The notes: generated by a model from the letters alone, not told the origin. Counted from the stretch's first letter, positions 34,908 to 43,098 are shown. The stretch is DNA of 52,077 nt from Verrucomicrobiota bacterium (GCA_947471985.1 CANIZL010000044.1:1-52077); one strand, 5' to 3'. Translations and numbers: made by a program.

Positions 34908-35921
34908 TTACAAGGGCTGAAACCCCGCGTCGCAGTGTTGCCGGATCAGCGACCGCAATTGCTCCACCGACAGCCACTCGGCATTCGTCCCGCTGTTATA
35001 CCGGAAGCCATACTCACACTTCCTTCCGTTGAATTGCTTCCGATACGCCTCGGCATCCCAGAACGGCATGCTGGGCAGGATCACAAAATACTTCTCGAAC
35101 TCCAGGGAGTTCAATCCGTCCGTCTCGGTAATCATCTCCTCGTGCAATTTCTCGCCCGGTCGAATGCCCACGATTTCGCGACGGGCGGACGGGGCCACCG
35201 CCTCGGCCACATCATTGATTCGATAACTGGGAATCCGCGGCACAAATATTTCGCCACCCCACATGTGCTCCATGGCGTATTGCACCAACTGCACGCCGTC
35301 CTCGAGGGTGATGTTGAAACGGGTCATGCGCTCGTCCGTGATGGGCAGCACGCCCTGATGCCGTTGTTGGAGGAAGAACGGGATGACGCTGCCGCGGGAG
35401 CCCAGGACGTTGCCGTAGCGCACCACGGAGAACTTGATCGGATGCCGCCCGCGGATCCCGTTGGCAGCGGTGAACAACTTGTCCGAGCACAATTTGGTCG
35501 CGCCGTAGAGGTTGATAGGCGCTGCCGCCTTGTCGGTACTCAGGGCCACCACGGCCTGCACCCCGGCATCAATGGCCGCTTCAATCACATTCTGAGCCCC
35601 CAGGACGTTGGTCTTGATGGCTTCGAAGGGATTGTACTCGGCCGCCGGCACCTGTTTCAAGGCCGCCGCATGAACCACCGCCTCCACCCCCTCGAACGCG
35701 CGACGTAGGCGGGCAGCGTCCCGTACGTCGCCGATAAAATAACGCAGCTGGGGATGCCGGGAAGGCGGGAACTCCTGCTGCATTTCATACTGCTTCAATT
35801 CATCCCGCGAAAAGATCACCAACCGCTCCAGATGCGGCAGCTCCCGCAGGAGAGTTCCCACGAATTTTCGGCCAAAAGAACCGGTCGCGCCGGTCACAAG
35901 ATACGAACGATAAGGCATCAT
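34908..35921 (-). CDS. pseB: UDP-N-acetylglucosamine 4,6-dehydratase (inverting)
   Basis: A 337-residue extended SDR. TGATGSFG is at 10-17 and the catalytic residues appear as LSTDKAAAPINLYGATK, giving D130, K131, Y139 and K143, which match the Asp-Lys-Tyr set of PseB/FlaA1. RYGNVLGSRGSVIPFF and GEKLHEEMI are strongly conserved in the family. The enzyme dehydrates and epimerises UDP-GlcNAc at C5, giving the L-arabino 4-keto sugar that starts pseudaminic acid synthesis. Two ATGs are adjacent (35919-35921 and the next codon). A GGAGG lies farther upstream than usual. It follows the EpsI-like gene by 24 bp. Confidence 0.94.
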   Translation of the reverse strand: MMPYRSYLVTGATGSFGRKFVGTLLRELPHLERLVIFSRDELKQYEMQQEFPPSRHPQLRYFIGDVRDAARLRRAFEGVEAVVHAAALKQVPAAEYNPFEAIKTNVLGAQNVIEAAIDAGVQAVVALSTDKAAAPINLYGATKLCSDKLFTAANGIRGRHPIKFSVVRYGNVLGSRGSVIPFFLQQRHQGVLPITDERMTRFNITLEDGVQLVQYAMEHMWGGEIFVPRIPSYRINDVAEAVAPSARREIVGIRPGEKLHEEMITETDGLNSLEFEKYFVILPSMPFWDAEAYRKQFNGRKCEYGFRYNSGTNAEWLSVEQLRSLIRQHCDAGFQPL

Positions 35922-35945
35922 AACGGTACAGAAATTTCCTCCAAA

Positions 35946-36800
35946 TCAGGGCTGGTGGTCCCGGCTGAGGGTTCCCGGTCGGGACGCTTCCGAGACCAGC
36001 TCCAGCGTCAGCCAAGCCGCGCCGAATCCCCGCAGGCGCTCCAGGGCGCCCGCCCAGTCCGATCCCTCCACCGTGGTGGAGAGCCGCACAAACTGCTTTT
36101 CACCGGTTCCGGGAACCCGCTCCCGGACCGCATGGAGAAATTGGTTCCCACCCACGCGACGACCCGCGGCGACCTTCGCTTGAGCGGCATCGGCGACCGA
36201 AGTACCCCTGGAAACCGTCGGACCGGCCGGCGCGAACCGGTACGCCTCCCCATAGACCTGCCCGTTTACCAGGGTGCACCACAGGGTTAATTCCCGCTGA
36301 TTGGGGCGCAGTTCGAAAACCCGGCATTCAAACGGCGCACTGGCACCACCCAGATTCAATTCCACCCAACCGGGCTGTCCGAGTGCCACGGGCACGGCCC
36401 CGGCCCCGACCCAGCAGACATCCGGCGTATGCATCACCACGCTCATCTCCTTGGCCGACCGCGCCGACCATCCGGCGTAAAAGACACTATACCGACCGTT
36501 ATCACGTCCATTGCCGCGAGCTGTCCGTCCACCCGACGGCTGAAAAACGCCGCTCACGAGATCGTTGGTGGAAACCGCCAGCATATCCAGCACGTCCGGC
36601 GTCACGAGATCGTTGGTGAAGGAATAGCCGGTGACACTGGGGCGAACCGACAATCGCATCCGGGTGGTGAAGTTCCGTGGAAACCAGTGAAACCAACCCC
36701 AGGCACCGACCACCGCGAGGATAAACAAGGCGAAAACCCCGGTCGTCAGCCCACCCAATCGGCGTTGCGGTCCCGACACGTCTTTAAAATCCTGGCTCAT
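35946..36800 (-). CDS. EpsI-type exosortase-associated protein
   Basis: About 284 residues: a single TM helix at about 17-38 (TTGVFALFILAVVGAWGWF), then a periplasmic domain. The strand YSVFYAGW and the segment VVMHTPDVCWVGAGA, with a single cysteine, resemble the 'H-x-P-x-x-C...G' signature of EpsI/DUF3485 proteins that accompany exosortases. In other bacteria EpsI partners the exosortase that anchors PEP-CTERM proteins together with an exopolysaccharide. No exosortase is visible in this window. The open frame continues upstream but only the ATG at 36798-36800 begins a plausible membrane protein. Identity rests on the motif and membrane layout, so moderate confidence. Confidence 0.62.
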   Translation of the reverse strand: MSQDFKDVSGPQRRLGGLTTGVFALFILAVVGAWGWFHWFPRNFTTRMRLSVRPSVTGYSFTNDLVTPDVLDMLAVSTNDLVSGVFQPSGGRTARGNGRDNGRYSVFYAGWSARSAKEMSVVMHTPDVCWVGAGAVPVALGQPGWVELNLGGASAPFECRVFELRPNQRELTLWCTLVNGQVYGEAYRFAPAGPTVSRGTSVADAAQAKVAAGRRVGGNQFLHAVRERVPGTGEKQFVRLSTTVEGSDWAGALERLRGFGAAWLTLELVSEASRPGTLSRDHQP

Positions 36801-36847
36801 GAAGAATTCGACCGGCAGAGCGCCGACGCTGTGGCCGTACCGACCCG

Positions 36848-37369
36848 TTACAGAAGCTTTTCCGCCAGGGGAAGCCATTTCACCAGGCGATCCCGCATCC
36901 GGCCCACCGACTCCAGACGTTCCCGACAAAATTGAAACTCCTCCCGATTCAACGCACCCGCCTTGCGGTCGGCTTCCAAGGCGGCCAGCAGCGAGTCCAG
37001 TCGCCGCTCCACTTTCCCCAGCTTGGGCTTGCAGGCATCCATGTAAATGGCGCGCAACGCCTCCCGCAGATCGGGTTCGGCCGCGTAGTAGTCGCGCCGA
37101 TCGCCCGCCACAAAAACCTGCTGCACCACGTGCCAGGAAACCAACTCCCGGACCCCGGTGCTGACACTGGCCTTGGAAATCGACAGACGTTCGGCAATGA
37201 CTTCCAGCGACAACGCCTCGGGCGACAGATACAGCAGCCCGTAGATCTGTCCCGTCGACTTCGGCAGGCCCAGCATCAAGGCCACCTTGGCCATGGTATC
37301 CACCATTTCCGTACGGACCAGGGAACCGGCGGCTGCCGGAGGGCGCGAGGCTGTGGAAGACGGTGTCAT
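36848..37369 (-). CDS. GbsR/MarR-family transcriptional regulator
   Basis: A 173-residue winged-helix protein. The HTH lies at about 55-90 (LSLEVIAERLSISKASVSTGVREL), preceded by PKSTGQIYGLLYLSPEALS, a sequence characteristic of the GbsR branch. A coiled C-terminal helix (KVERRLDSLLAALEADRK) probably dimerises it. It is the first gene of the minus-strand polysaccharide run, and its promoter region holds two perfect inverted repeats, so autoregulation and control of the whole operon are likely. ATG 37367-37369 is the start, with a second possible ATG near codon 22. The inducer is unknown. Confidence 0.85.
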   Translation of the reverse strand: MTPSSTASRPPAAAGSLVRTEMVDTMAKVALMLGLPKSTGQIYGLLYLSPEALSLEVIAERLSISKASVSTGVRELVSWHVVQQVFVAGDRRDYYAAEPDLREALRAIYMDACKPKLGKVERRLDSLLAALEADRKAGALNREEFQFCRERLESVGRMRDRLVKWLPLAEKLL

Positions 37370-37422
37370 AGGGCCAGGAACAGGGAGATTCGACGGTGCC
37401 GCGGGGACGCTTCGCGCCGGTC

Positions 37423-37440
37423 ACTTCGCAATCGCGAAGT
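37423..37440. promoter_or_regulatory. Inverted repeat, candidate operator 1
   Basis: Perfect 7-bp arms ACTTCGC and GCGAAGT around AATC. It lies 54 bp upstream of the GbsR gene. The 4-nt spacer matches that of operator 2, as expected for one dimeric regulator family, but the arm sequences differ. Confidence 0.45.
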
Positions 37441-37473
37441 TAGCATCGGAACTCGGCTGCGGAGCATCCAGTT

Positions 37474-37493
37474 CGTTCAATCGGCATTGAACG
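37474..37493. promoter_or_regulatory. Inverted repeat, candidate operator 2
   Basis: Perfect 8-bp arms CGTTCAAT and ATTGAACG around CGGC. It immediately precedes TATAAG (37494-37499), a good -10 match on the plus strand, so binding here would block plus-strand transcription toward the kinase. MarR-type dimers typically bind such 16-20 bp palindromes, and the divergent GbsR gene makes it the obvious candidate ligand. Confidence 0.5.
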
Positions 37494-37501
37494 TATAAGA
37501 T

Positions 37502-37523
37502 GCTTGCCACAGAACCGGCAAGC
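37502..37523. repeat. Inverted repeat, third palindrome in the regulator/kinase gap
   Basis: Arms GCTTGCC and GGCAAGC with an 8-nt centre, just downstream of the TATAAG -10 candidate. It may be an operator or a hairpin at the start of the kinase transcript. Confidence 0.35.
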
Positions 37524-37669
37524 TCGCAGTTGCGGACTCGCACCATTGTGAAGAAAACCGGATGGGGCAAGGGGCGCGAACACAGGTACCTGAAGGGCAT
37601 CGCTGCCTGCGGGGCGCCCGGTGCAGATTCTCCTTGGGAAATCCGCCGCCCCCCCGGTAACATCGGCGG

Positions 37670-38806
37670 ATGGTTCCGTTGGAAGCGTCCCGGCTCGCCC
37701 GGCACCTCTCAGTTGCCGAGCAGCAGTTCCTGCAGGAGCACCTCCGCCCCCAGCAGCACGCCGCGGGCGAACGGCTTTTCGCCGAAGGCGATGTCGGTGA
37801 CGGACTCTACGTGGTGCTGGAGGGCCAGATTGAAATCGCCGCCCGATCGGTGCCCGGCCGCGAACACCGGCTCGCCGTGATGGATCCCGGCGATTACTTC
37901 GGTGAAATGGCCCTGTTCGACGGCGGCGGGCGATCCGCCTCGGCCACCGCTATCGTCGATTCGGTGGTGGGATTCCTGACCACCGAGGTCGTCCGGGAAT
38001 TGCTGGAACGTTCCCCGCTGCTGGCCGCGGCGCTCGTCCGCGACGGCTCCCTGCGCATGCGGGAATTCAACCGCCGTTTCCTCCAGGAATCGCTGAAGGC
38101 CGAGCGGCTCGCCTTGGTGGAACGGCTGGCGCGGACCATTGTTCATGACTTTCGCAACCCCCTGAATGTCGTGGGCATCGCCGCCGACATCGCCGCCGAG
38201 GAGCGAACCCCACTCGCGATGCGGCAAAGCGCACGGGATCGGATTCGCCGGCAGGTGGAGGTGATGAACCAGATGATGCAGGAGTTGCTTGATTTCACTC
38301 GGGGATTCACGATTTCTGTCAGTCTCCCCCGGGTGCGTTTGAGCGTGCTTCTCGCCGAAATCGTCTTTGAATTGCGAGCCGAAGCCGACCGGCGGGGCAT
38401 GATCCTCTGCGCGGAAGGTGCGCCCCCGGAGGTGGAATTGCGGGTCGATCCCCCGCGTCTGCGCCGCGTTTTCACCAATCTGGCCCAGAACGCGTTCGAC
38501 GCCCTGTCCGGCCGGCCAAACCCCACCCTCACCCTTCGTTCGGCCGTCACCGCCGAAGGCGTGGTATTGGAGGTGGCTGACAACGGACCAGGTATCCCGC
38601 CGGAAATCCTGCCGCAGGTCTTTGAACCCTTCGTCACCTATGGCAAAGCCCACGGCACCGGCCTCGGCCTCGCCATTGTGGAACGGATCATCGCCGAACA
38701 CGGCGGGCGGATCTCGGTCACCAGCATCCCGGAGTGTGGCGCGACCTTTCGCATCGTGATTCCCCCGGCGCGCCCGGGCGAAACCGACCGCCTGCCCAGG
38801 AAATAA
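37670..38806 (+). CDS. Soluble histidine kinase with N-terminal cNMP-binding-type domain
   Basis: A 378-residue cytoplasmic protein without TM helices. Residues about 10-125 form a cNMP-binding/CRP-like beta-roll (EGDVGDGLYVVLEGQIEI, PGDYFGEMALFDG). Then come a dimerisation helix with the phospho-acceptor H159 in IVHDFRNPLN, the N box NLAQNAFDAL, the G1 box DNGPGIPPEIL and the F/G2 region FEPFVTYGKAHGTGLGLAI. It should autophosphorylate and pass phosphate to a response regulator; none is adjacent. In the family the N-terminal domain senses cyclic nucleotides or similar small ligands. The roll's phosphate-binding arginine (RSA) appears retained in GGGRSASATA. ATG 37670 is the start. Whether it belongs to the polysaccharide control system is unknown, but it shares the regulatory gap with GbsR. 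Confidence 0.88.
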   Translation: MVPLEASRLARHLSVAEQQFLQEHLRPQQHAAGERLFAEGDVGDGLYVVLEGQIEIAARSVPGREHRLAVMDPGDYFGEMALFDGGGRSASATAIVDSVVGFLTTEVVRELLERSPLLAAALVRDGSLRMREFNRRFLQESLKAERLALVERLARTIVHDFRNPLNVVGIAADIAAEERTPLAMRQSARDRIRRQVEVMNQMMQELLDFTRGFTISVSLPRVRLSVLLAEIVFELRAEADRRGMILCAEGAPPEVELRVDPPRLRRVFTNLAQNAFDALSGRPNPTLTLRSAVTAEGVVLEVADNGPGIPPEILPQVFEPFVTYGKAHGTGLGLAIVERIIAEHGGRISVTSIPECGATFRIVIPPARPGETDRLPRK

Positions 38807-38908
38807 GCCCGCCAATGACCTCCCCCCGGGGCCCCTGCCCTCAATCCGCCCCGTAAGGAGCACGGCAACTGGCGCACCATGCCTTTGTTCGCCTAGGGTG
38901 TTGGTCTC

Positions 38909-40795
38909 ATGTTGACTGTTTCCAACGTGGCCAAGTCGTACGGCAGCAAAACGCTGTTCGAAGACCTGACACTCCAGATCAACCACGAGGACCGCATCGG
39001 TCTCGTGGGACCGAATGGCGCGGGCAAATCCACCCTGTTCAAGCTGATCCTCCAGCAGGAGGAACCCGACGCCGGCGAGATCACCTTCCAACGCGGCATC
39101 ACCGTCGGATTCCTACCCCAGGAAAGCGCTCCAGCGGGCGACGAAACCGTCATCGAGCTCACGACTGCCTTTCCCGGCTCGGATGGCTCCGCGATCGCCA
39201 AAGCCAAGCGGATCCTGAAGGGTCTGGCCTTTCGCGACTCGGATTTTGATCGACCGGCCCGGGAGCTGTCCGGCGGCTGGGTGATGCGGGCGCATCTGGC
39301 CCGCCTGCTGACCCAGGAACCGGACCTGCTGATGCTCGACGAGCCCACGAATCATCTGGATCTGGAATCGCTGCTCTGGTTCCAGGAGTACCTGGAAAGC
39401 TACCCCGGCGGCATCCTGATGATTTCCCATGACCGGGAATTCCTCAACCGGCTGGTCAATCAGATCCTGGAGATCCGGAGCAGCGCCCTGCACCGGTACG
39501 TGGGCAATTACGACAATTTCCTCACCCAACGCGCCGCCCGCGCCGGGCAGCAGATGGCCGCCTTCAAGAATCAACAGCGCGAGATCGCCCGTCTGCAGGA
39601 GTTTGCGGATCGCTTCCGCGCCAAGGCCAGCAAGGCGTCCCAGGCGCAGTCCAAGCTCAAGCAGATCGAGCGGATGGAAAAGATCGAAGCGCCGGAGGCC
39701 GAGGAAGCCGTGGTGAATTTCTCCTTCCCGCAACCTGAGGCCAGCGGTCATCGCATCATTACCTTGCGCGATCTCGGGTTCTCCTACGGGACGCATCGCG
39801 TCTACGACCGCGCCAATTTCGAGGCCGAACGCGGCCAGCGGCTGGTGCTCGTCGGTCCCAACGGCGCGGGCAAATCCACGCTCCTGAAACTGATGGCCGG
39901 GGTTCTGACTCCTGACCAAGGGTCCCGGGATCTGGGGCCGAAGGTCAAAGCCGGTTACTATTCCCAATACCGGACCGAGATGCTTCAGGCCGAGCGCAAC
40001 GTCCTTTCGGAGGCCCTCGACACCCCGGCGCGCGTGACCGAACTGGCCGTGCGTTCGCTGCTGGGTTGCTTCCTGTTCCGCGACGACGATGTCTTCAAAA
40101 AAGTCAGTGTGCTGAGCGGTGGCGAAAAAAGCCGTCTGGCCCTGGTCAAGCTGCTGCTGGATCCGCCGAATTTCCTGTTGATGGATGAGCCCACCACCCA
40201 TCTCGACATGGCCAGCATCGATGCCGTGGTGGCGGCCTTGAAAGCCTACACCGGCACCCTGATCTTCATCAGCCACGACGTCTATTTCATCCGGGCACTG
40301 GCCACCAAGGTGCTGCATGTGAATGCCGGACGGCTCACGCCGTATGCCGGCGGCTACGATTACTACCTCGACAAGACCAAGGCTGGCTCGGCCCGAGCGG
40401 CGTTGACGGCCGGACTGGGTACGGGCCTGGGAAACGCCCGTCCGGGTGAAGCTCCGGCCGGCAAGCCCGCGGCCGCTCCCGGACTGAATCAGAAGGAACG
40501 CAAACAGCAGGCCGCCGAGGCCCGCAAACTCGTGGCGCTGCAACAACGCATCGTTACCGAACTGGAACAAAGCATCGCTGCCCTCGAGAAGGAACAGGCG
40601 GAATTGGTCGCCGCCCTGGAAAATCCGGAGACCTACAAAACGCCCGGACGCGGTCCTTTGCTGAATGCCAAAATGATCGATCTCACCCGGGATCTCGCCG
40701 CCAAAAATGCGGCGTGGGAATCGGCGGCCCAAAAACTAACTGCGGTCAAAGCCGTCGATGGCGCCGGTGACGAGCCGGATCCGGCCGACTCATAA
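38909..40795 (+). CDS. ABC-F family ATPase (EttA/Uup-like)
   Basis: A 628-residue protein with two fused nucleotide-binding domains and no membrane part. Walker A motifs are GPNGAGKST at 34-42 and again near residue 318; ABC signatures LSGGWVMRAH and LSGGEKSRL precede Walker B motifs LMLDEPTNHLD and LLMDEPTTHLD. The inter-domain linker (about 200-260) is the usual charged P-site tRNA-interaction motif region (FADRFRAKASKASQAQSKLK). The C-terminal ~60 residues form a predicted coiled coil (LQQRIVTELEQSIAALEKEQ). ABC-F proteins act on ribosomes, as translation regulators or antibiotic-protection factors; this one most resembles housekeeping Uup/YdiF types. It lies 102 bp after the kinase. Confidence 0.92.
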   Translation: MLTVSNVAKSYGSKTLFEDLTLQINHEDRIGLVGPNGAGKSTLFKLILQQEEPDAGEITFQRGITVGFLPQESAPAGDETVIELTTAFPGSDGSAIAKAKRILKGLAFRDSDFDRPARELSGGWVMRAHLARLLTQEPDLLMLDEPTNHLDLESLLWFQEYLESYPGGILMISHDREFLNRLVNQILEIRSSALHRYVGNYDNFLTQRAARAGQQMAAFKNQQREIARLQEFADRFRAKASKASQAQSKLKQIERMEKIEAPEAEEAVVNFSFPQPEASGHRIITLRDLGFSYGTHRVYDRANFEAERGQRLVLVGPNGAGKSTLLKLMAGVLTPDQGSRDLGPKVKAGYYSQYRTEMLQAERNVLSEALDTPARVTELAVRSLLGCFLFRDDDVFKKVSVLSGGEKSRLALVKLLLDPPNFLLMDEPTTHLDMASIDAVVAALKAYTGTLIFISHDVYFIRALATKVLHVNAGRLTPYAGGYDYYLDKTKAGSARAALTAGLGTGLGNARPGEAPAGKPAAAPGLNQKERKQQAAEARKLVALQQRIVTELEQSIAALEKEQAELVAALENPETYKTPGRGPLLNAKMIDLTRDLAAKNAAWESAAQKLTAVKAVDGAGDEPDPADS

Positions 40796-41169
40796 GCGTC
40801 ACCGGGAGTGCAAAAAATCGCGTACTGACGGCCCAATCACCGCCACTCTTATCGAAAAAAGTGTTGCGCTTTGCTGCGATTTTGGTCTTCTAGTGGCGTT
40901 GGTTCTCATGAGGAATGGCCCTGCGGCTGCAACGGCCGAAAGACGTTCTTCTGGTGGCCCGTGAGGGCTGCTAAAGGAGGCTTAGTTTGGTTGTTTGGGT
41001 TAGGCGGGCGCCGCAAGGCGCCCGCTTTTTCGTGCCGTAATCCGGCGGCTCCGTTGCGACCCTTGCTTTCTCCCTGGCGTTCGGACAGAAACCATGACCA
41101 ACCTCGCGATAAAAAGTTTCACGCGTTTTTTACCGATCCGCCGATTTCACTCCCCCCACCCAACGGCGC
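40796..41169. other. Non-coding region after the ABC-F gene, with structured RNA-like elements
   Basis: No CDS is supported here. On the plus strand the segment 40953-40972 can form an 8-bp hairpin with a GTGA (GNRA) loop (GGTGGCCC / GGGCTGCT with two G-U pairs), followed directly by a perfect SD-like AAAGGAGG (40973-40980) and a possible tiny TTG ORF (40987-41040, 17 codons), overlapping a strong terminator. This could be a 3'UTR, a leader-like element or an unannotated small RNA. The remaining ~130 nt to the convergent acyltransferase show nothing recognisable. Confidence 0.45.
41004..41030 (+). terminator. Intrinsic terminator (GNRA-loop hairpin plus T5)
   Basis: Perfect 9-bp stem GCGGGCGCC/GGCGCCCGC (41004-41012, 41017-41025) with a GCAA tetraloop, followed by TTTTT at 41026-41030. 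It ends plus-strand transcription either from the ABC-F gene or from an element just upstream. Confidence 0.85.
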
Positions 41170-42294
41170 TCAACGCCGCACCCAACGGAGGATCGGTTTT
41201 TCCACCGCGTGATGCCACACCACGCCGGCCAGCACCACCAGCGCGATTAGCCCAAAGCCCGTAACCAGGGACGGCACCGCCCCCTGCCGATCCATTTTTT
41301 TCAGCACGACCCCGGCGACCACCAGCAGCGGATAGTGCACCAGATAGATGGAATACGAGGCATTTCCGATCGCGGCCAACGGCGCCAAAAAGATGGGCAT
41401 GCTACGTCGCGCATCCCGTGACGCCTCCCATCGGAGCAGCACCGCGAGCACCCACAACCCTGCCCCACCCACGACGACCGCCCGCGCCAAGGAAGGTGGA
41501 AGTGCGGTCAGCAACGCCGACTGAAGTCGGGCCCAAGTCGCCAGAATGCCCAACGCCGGCAACAACAGCAGGAGTCCCCACGGTCGCGCAGGAAGTTCGA
41601 TCGACAACGACTTCGCCCCCTCCCCTGGCCGACGCAGCCAGCCGCCCAGCGCGCAGCCCGCGACAAATTCCAAGTTCAGCGGGTTGAACAGAAAGGCGAG
41701 CCACAACGGCGGCAAGGTCGAATCGGACTCCAGCGGCCACCGGCCGGCATTCACCGTCGCCCCCGCAATCAAGGTACCCGTCAACCAAACCGTCCAGACT
41801 CCCCATCGACCCGCTCTCGGCAGGGCAATCAACAGCCCGAACATCAGATAGAAAAAGACCTCGTGGCAGAGCGTCCAGGCCACGCCGAGCAAGGGCAGAC
41901 CGCGGATGGGCAGTAGCAGCCAGGATCGGATCAACACGTCGATACTCCGCTCGCGGTCCGTGGCAAATTGCGGAATGAGGAACGCCACCAGCGTCGCCGG
42001 CAGCAGCAGTGACCAGTACAGCGGGTAAATCCGTTGCGCCCGTTTGCGAAGATAGGCACCAAGCCTCTCCGGCACGCCCACCTCACCACCATGGATCCAG
42101 GCCATGATGAAGCCACTGAGGACGAAAAAGAGGTCCAATCCGCACCAACCAAAACGAAGAGCGCCCCCCAGAAAGGACTGTCCCAAGCGATTCTCCATCT
42201 GCTCACTGACATGAAACCCCACCACGAGCAGGGCCGCCAGGCCCCGAACATATTGCAGGGACACCCACGTGCGCGGCGTTTTCGTCGCGGTCAT
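41170..42294 (-). CDS. Acyltransferase 3 family membrane protein
   Basis: A 374-residue protein with about 10 TM helices. The signature block is SLQYVRGLAALLVVGFHV at 12-29, with the usual Arg and His; GLDLFFVLSGFIMAWIHGG follows, then RIYPLYWSLLL and a late SYSIYLVHYPLLVV. It should acylate a sugar or lipid in the membrane. It begins 60 bp downstream of the FkbM methyltransferase gene on the same strand, so both likely form a small operon separate from the large polysaccharide run. Confidence 0.88.
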   Translation of the reverse strand: MTATKTPRTWVSLQYVRGLAALLVVGFHVSEQMENRLGQSFLGGALRFGWCGLDLFFVLSGFIMAWIHGGEVGVPERLGAYLRKRAQRIYPLYWSLLLPATLVAFLIPQFATDRERSIDVLIRSWLLLPIRGLPLLGVAWTLCHEVFFYLMFGLLIALPRAGRWGVWTVWLTGTLIAGATVNAGRWPLESDSTLPPLWLAFLFNPLNLEFVAGCALGGWLRRPGEGAKSLSIELPARPWGLLLLLPALGILATWARLQSALLTALPPSLARAVVVGGAGLWVLAVLLRWEASRDARRSMPIFLAPLAAIGNASYSIYLVHYPLLVVAGVVLKKMDRQGAVPSLVTGFGLIALVVLAGVVWHHAVEKPILRWVRR

Positions 42295-42354
42295 GCCTGA
42301 AGCCAGCCAGCCGGCCCTGTTGGAGAATGTCGATTGCCCCCCATGAAGTACCCG

Positions 42355-43098
42355 TCAGCGCCGTTCGAAGAGCAGATCGCACGAGACCGGCTTCCCGGTC
42401 TGGGGAGACAGGAGCAAATCCGCCACATCCAACAGGCGATAGCCCAGCGGTTCCAGATACCGCCACAGATCGGCCAAATCAGGGGCTTCCCGATACAGTG
42501 GGACGAGACTGATTTCCACCTGGAGCAGCGGTGTGCGTTTCAAGGTTTCCGTCGCACCCCGAAACAACTGTAATTCGAATCCCTGAACGTCGGCCTTCAA
42601 AAAATACGTCCCCGACACCCCTTGGGCTTTCAGGTAATCATCGAGTTTCCAAACCTCGACATCGATGACACTGGAGGGGGCGCTCGAGGGCCAATGTTCG
42701 ATATGGGCCGGATTCATCGGCAGCAGGGAATTGGCCTCGTGAAAGGCGCCCACGTTCATCTGCAATCGGCCAGGCTCGGCTCCGAGGGCGATCCGCACCG
42801 GCGAAATTGCCGGCACCGAGCGGCACCGGGCCACCATTCGCGCGTGGGTTTCCGGTACGGGCTCAAAACAGAGAGACGAAGTGTCCGGGCAAAGGGTCTG
42901 CCAGGCCCGGGCAAACGAGCCCTCGTTCGCCCCGGCATCGAGAAGATGCGTTACCCCGGCAAAATACCCGGCGCGCTTCCAGGCCTTCATGCGGGCCAGC
43001 AGGTGAAGATTCGTCCCTTCGCGCCAGCGATGCCACGCACAGTCCGGATTCAACAGGGCCAGCAGCAGCGTCTCCAGTTTCGCCGGTAGCGGGATCAT
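42355..43098 (-). CDS. FkbM family methyltransferase
   Basis: A 247-residue protein with VTHLLDAGANEGSFARAW (SAM motif I, about 49-66), SLCFEPVPETHARM, then SVIDVEVWKLDDYL and FLKADVQGFELQLFRGA, a set diagnostic for FkbM enzymes, which mostly O-methylate sugars. The N-terminal 45 residues are an extra helical part. It pairs with the downstream acyltransferase, suggesting joint decoration of a surface glycan. The region 43099-43369 upstream is a divergent promoter area with no gene. Confidence 0.85.
   Translation of the reverse strand: MIPLPAKLETLLLALLNPDCAWHRWREGTNLHLLARMKAWKRAGYFAGVTHLLDAGANEGSFARAWQTLCPDTSSLCFEPVPETHARMVARCRSVPAISPVRIALGAEPGRLQMNVGAFHEANSLLPMNPAHIEHWPSSAPSSVIDVEVWKLDDYLKAQGVSGTYFLKADVQGFELQLFRGATETLKRTPLLQVEISLVPLYREAPDLADLWRYLEPLGYRLLDVADLLLSPQTGKPVSCDLLFERR

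Larger units (their letters stand above)
37370..37669. other. Divergent intergenic region between GbsR regulator and histidine kinase
   Basis: No gene is supported in these 300 bp. The area contains three closely spaced inverted repeats (37423-37440, 37474-37493, 37502-37523) and one plausible -10 element (TATAAG at 37494-37499). These are annotated separately. The rest, up to the kinase start, shows nothing recognisable. Confidence 0.7.

Noticed and set aside
15634-37369. An antiphage defence island
   Set aside because: No nuclease, toxin, restriction or retron-like gene is present; every gene in the run fits glycan synthesis, transport or regulation.
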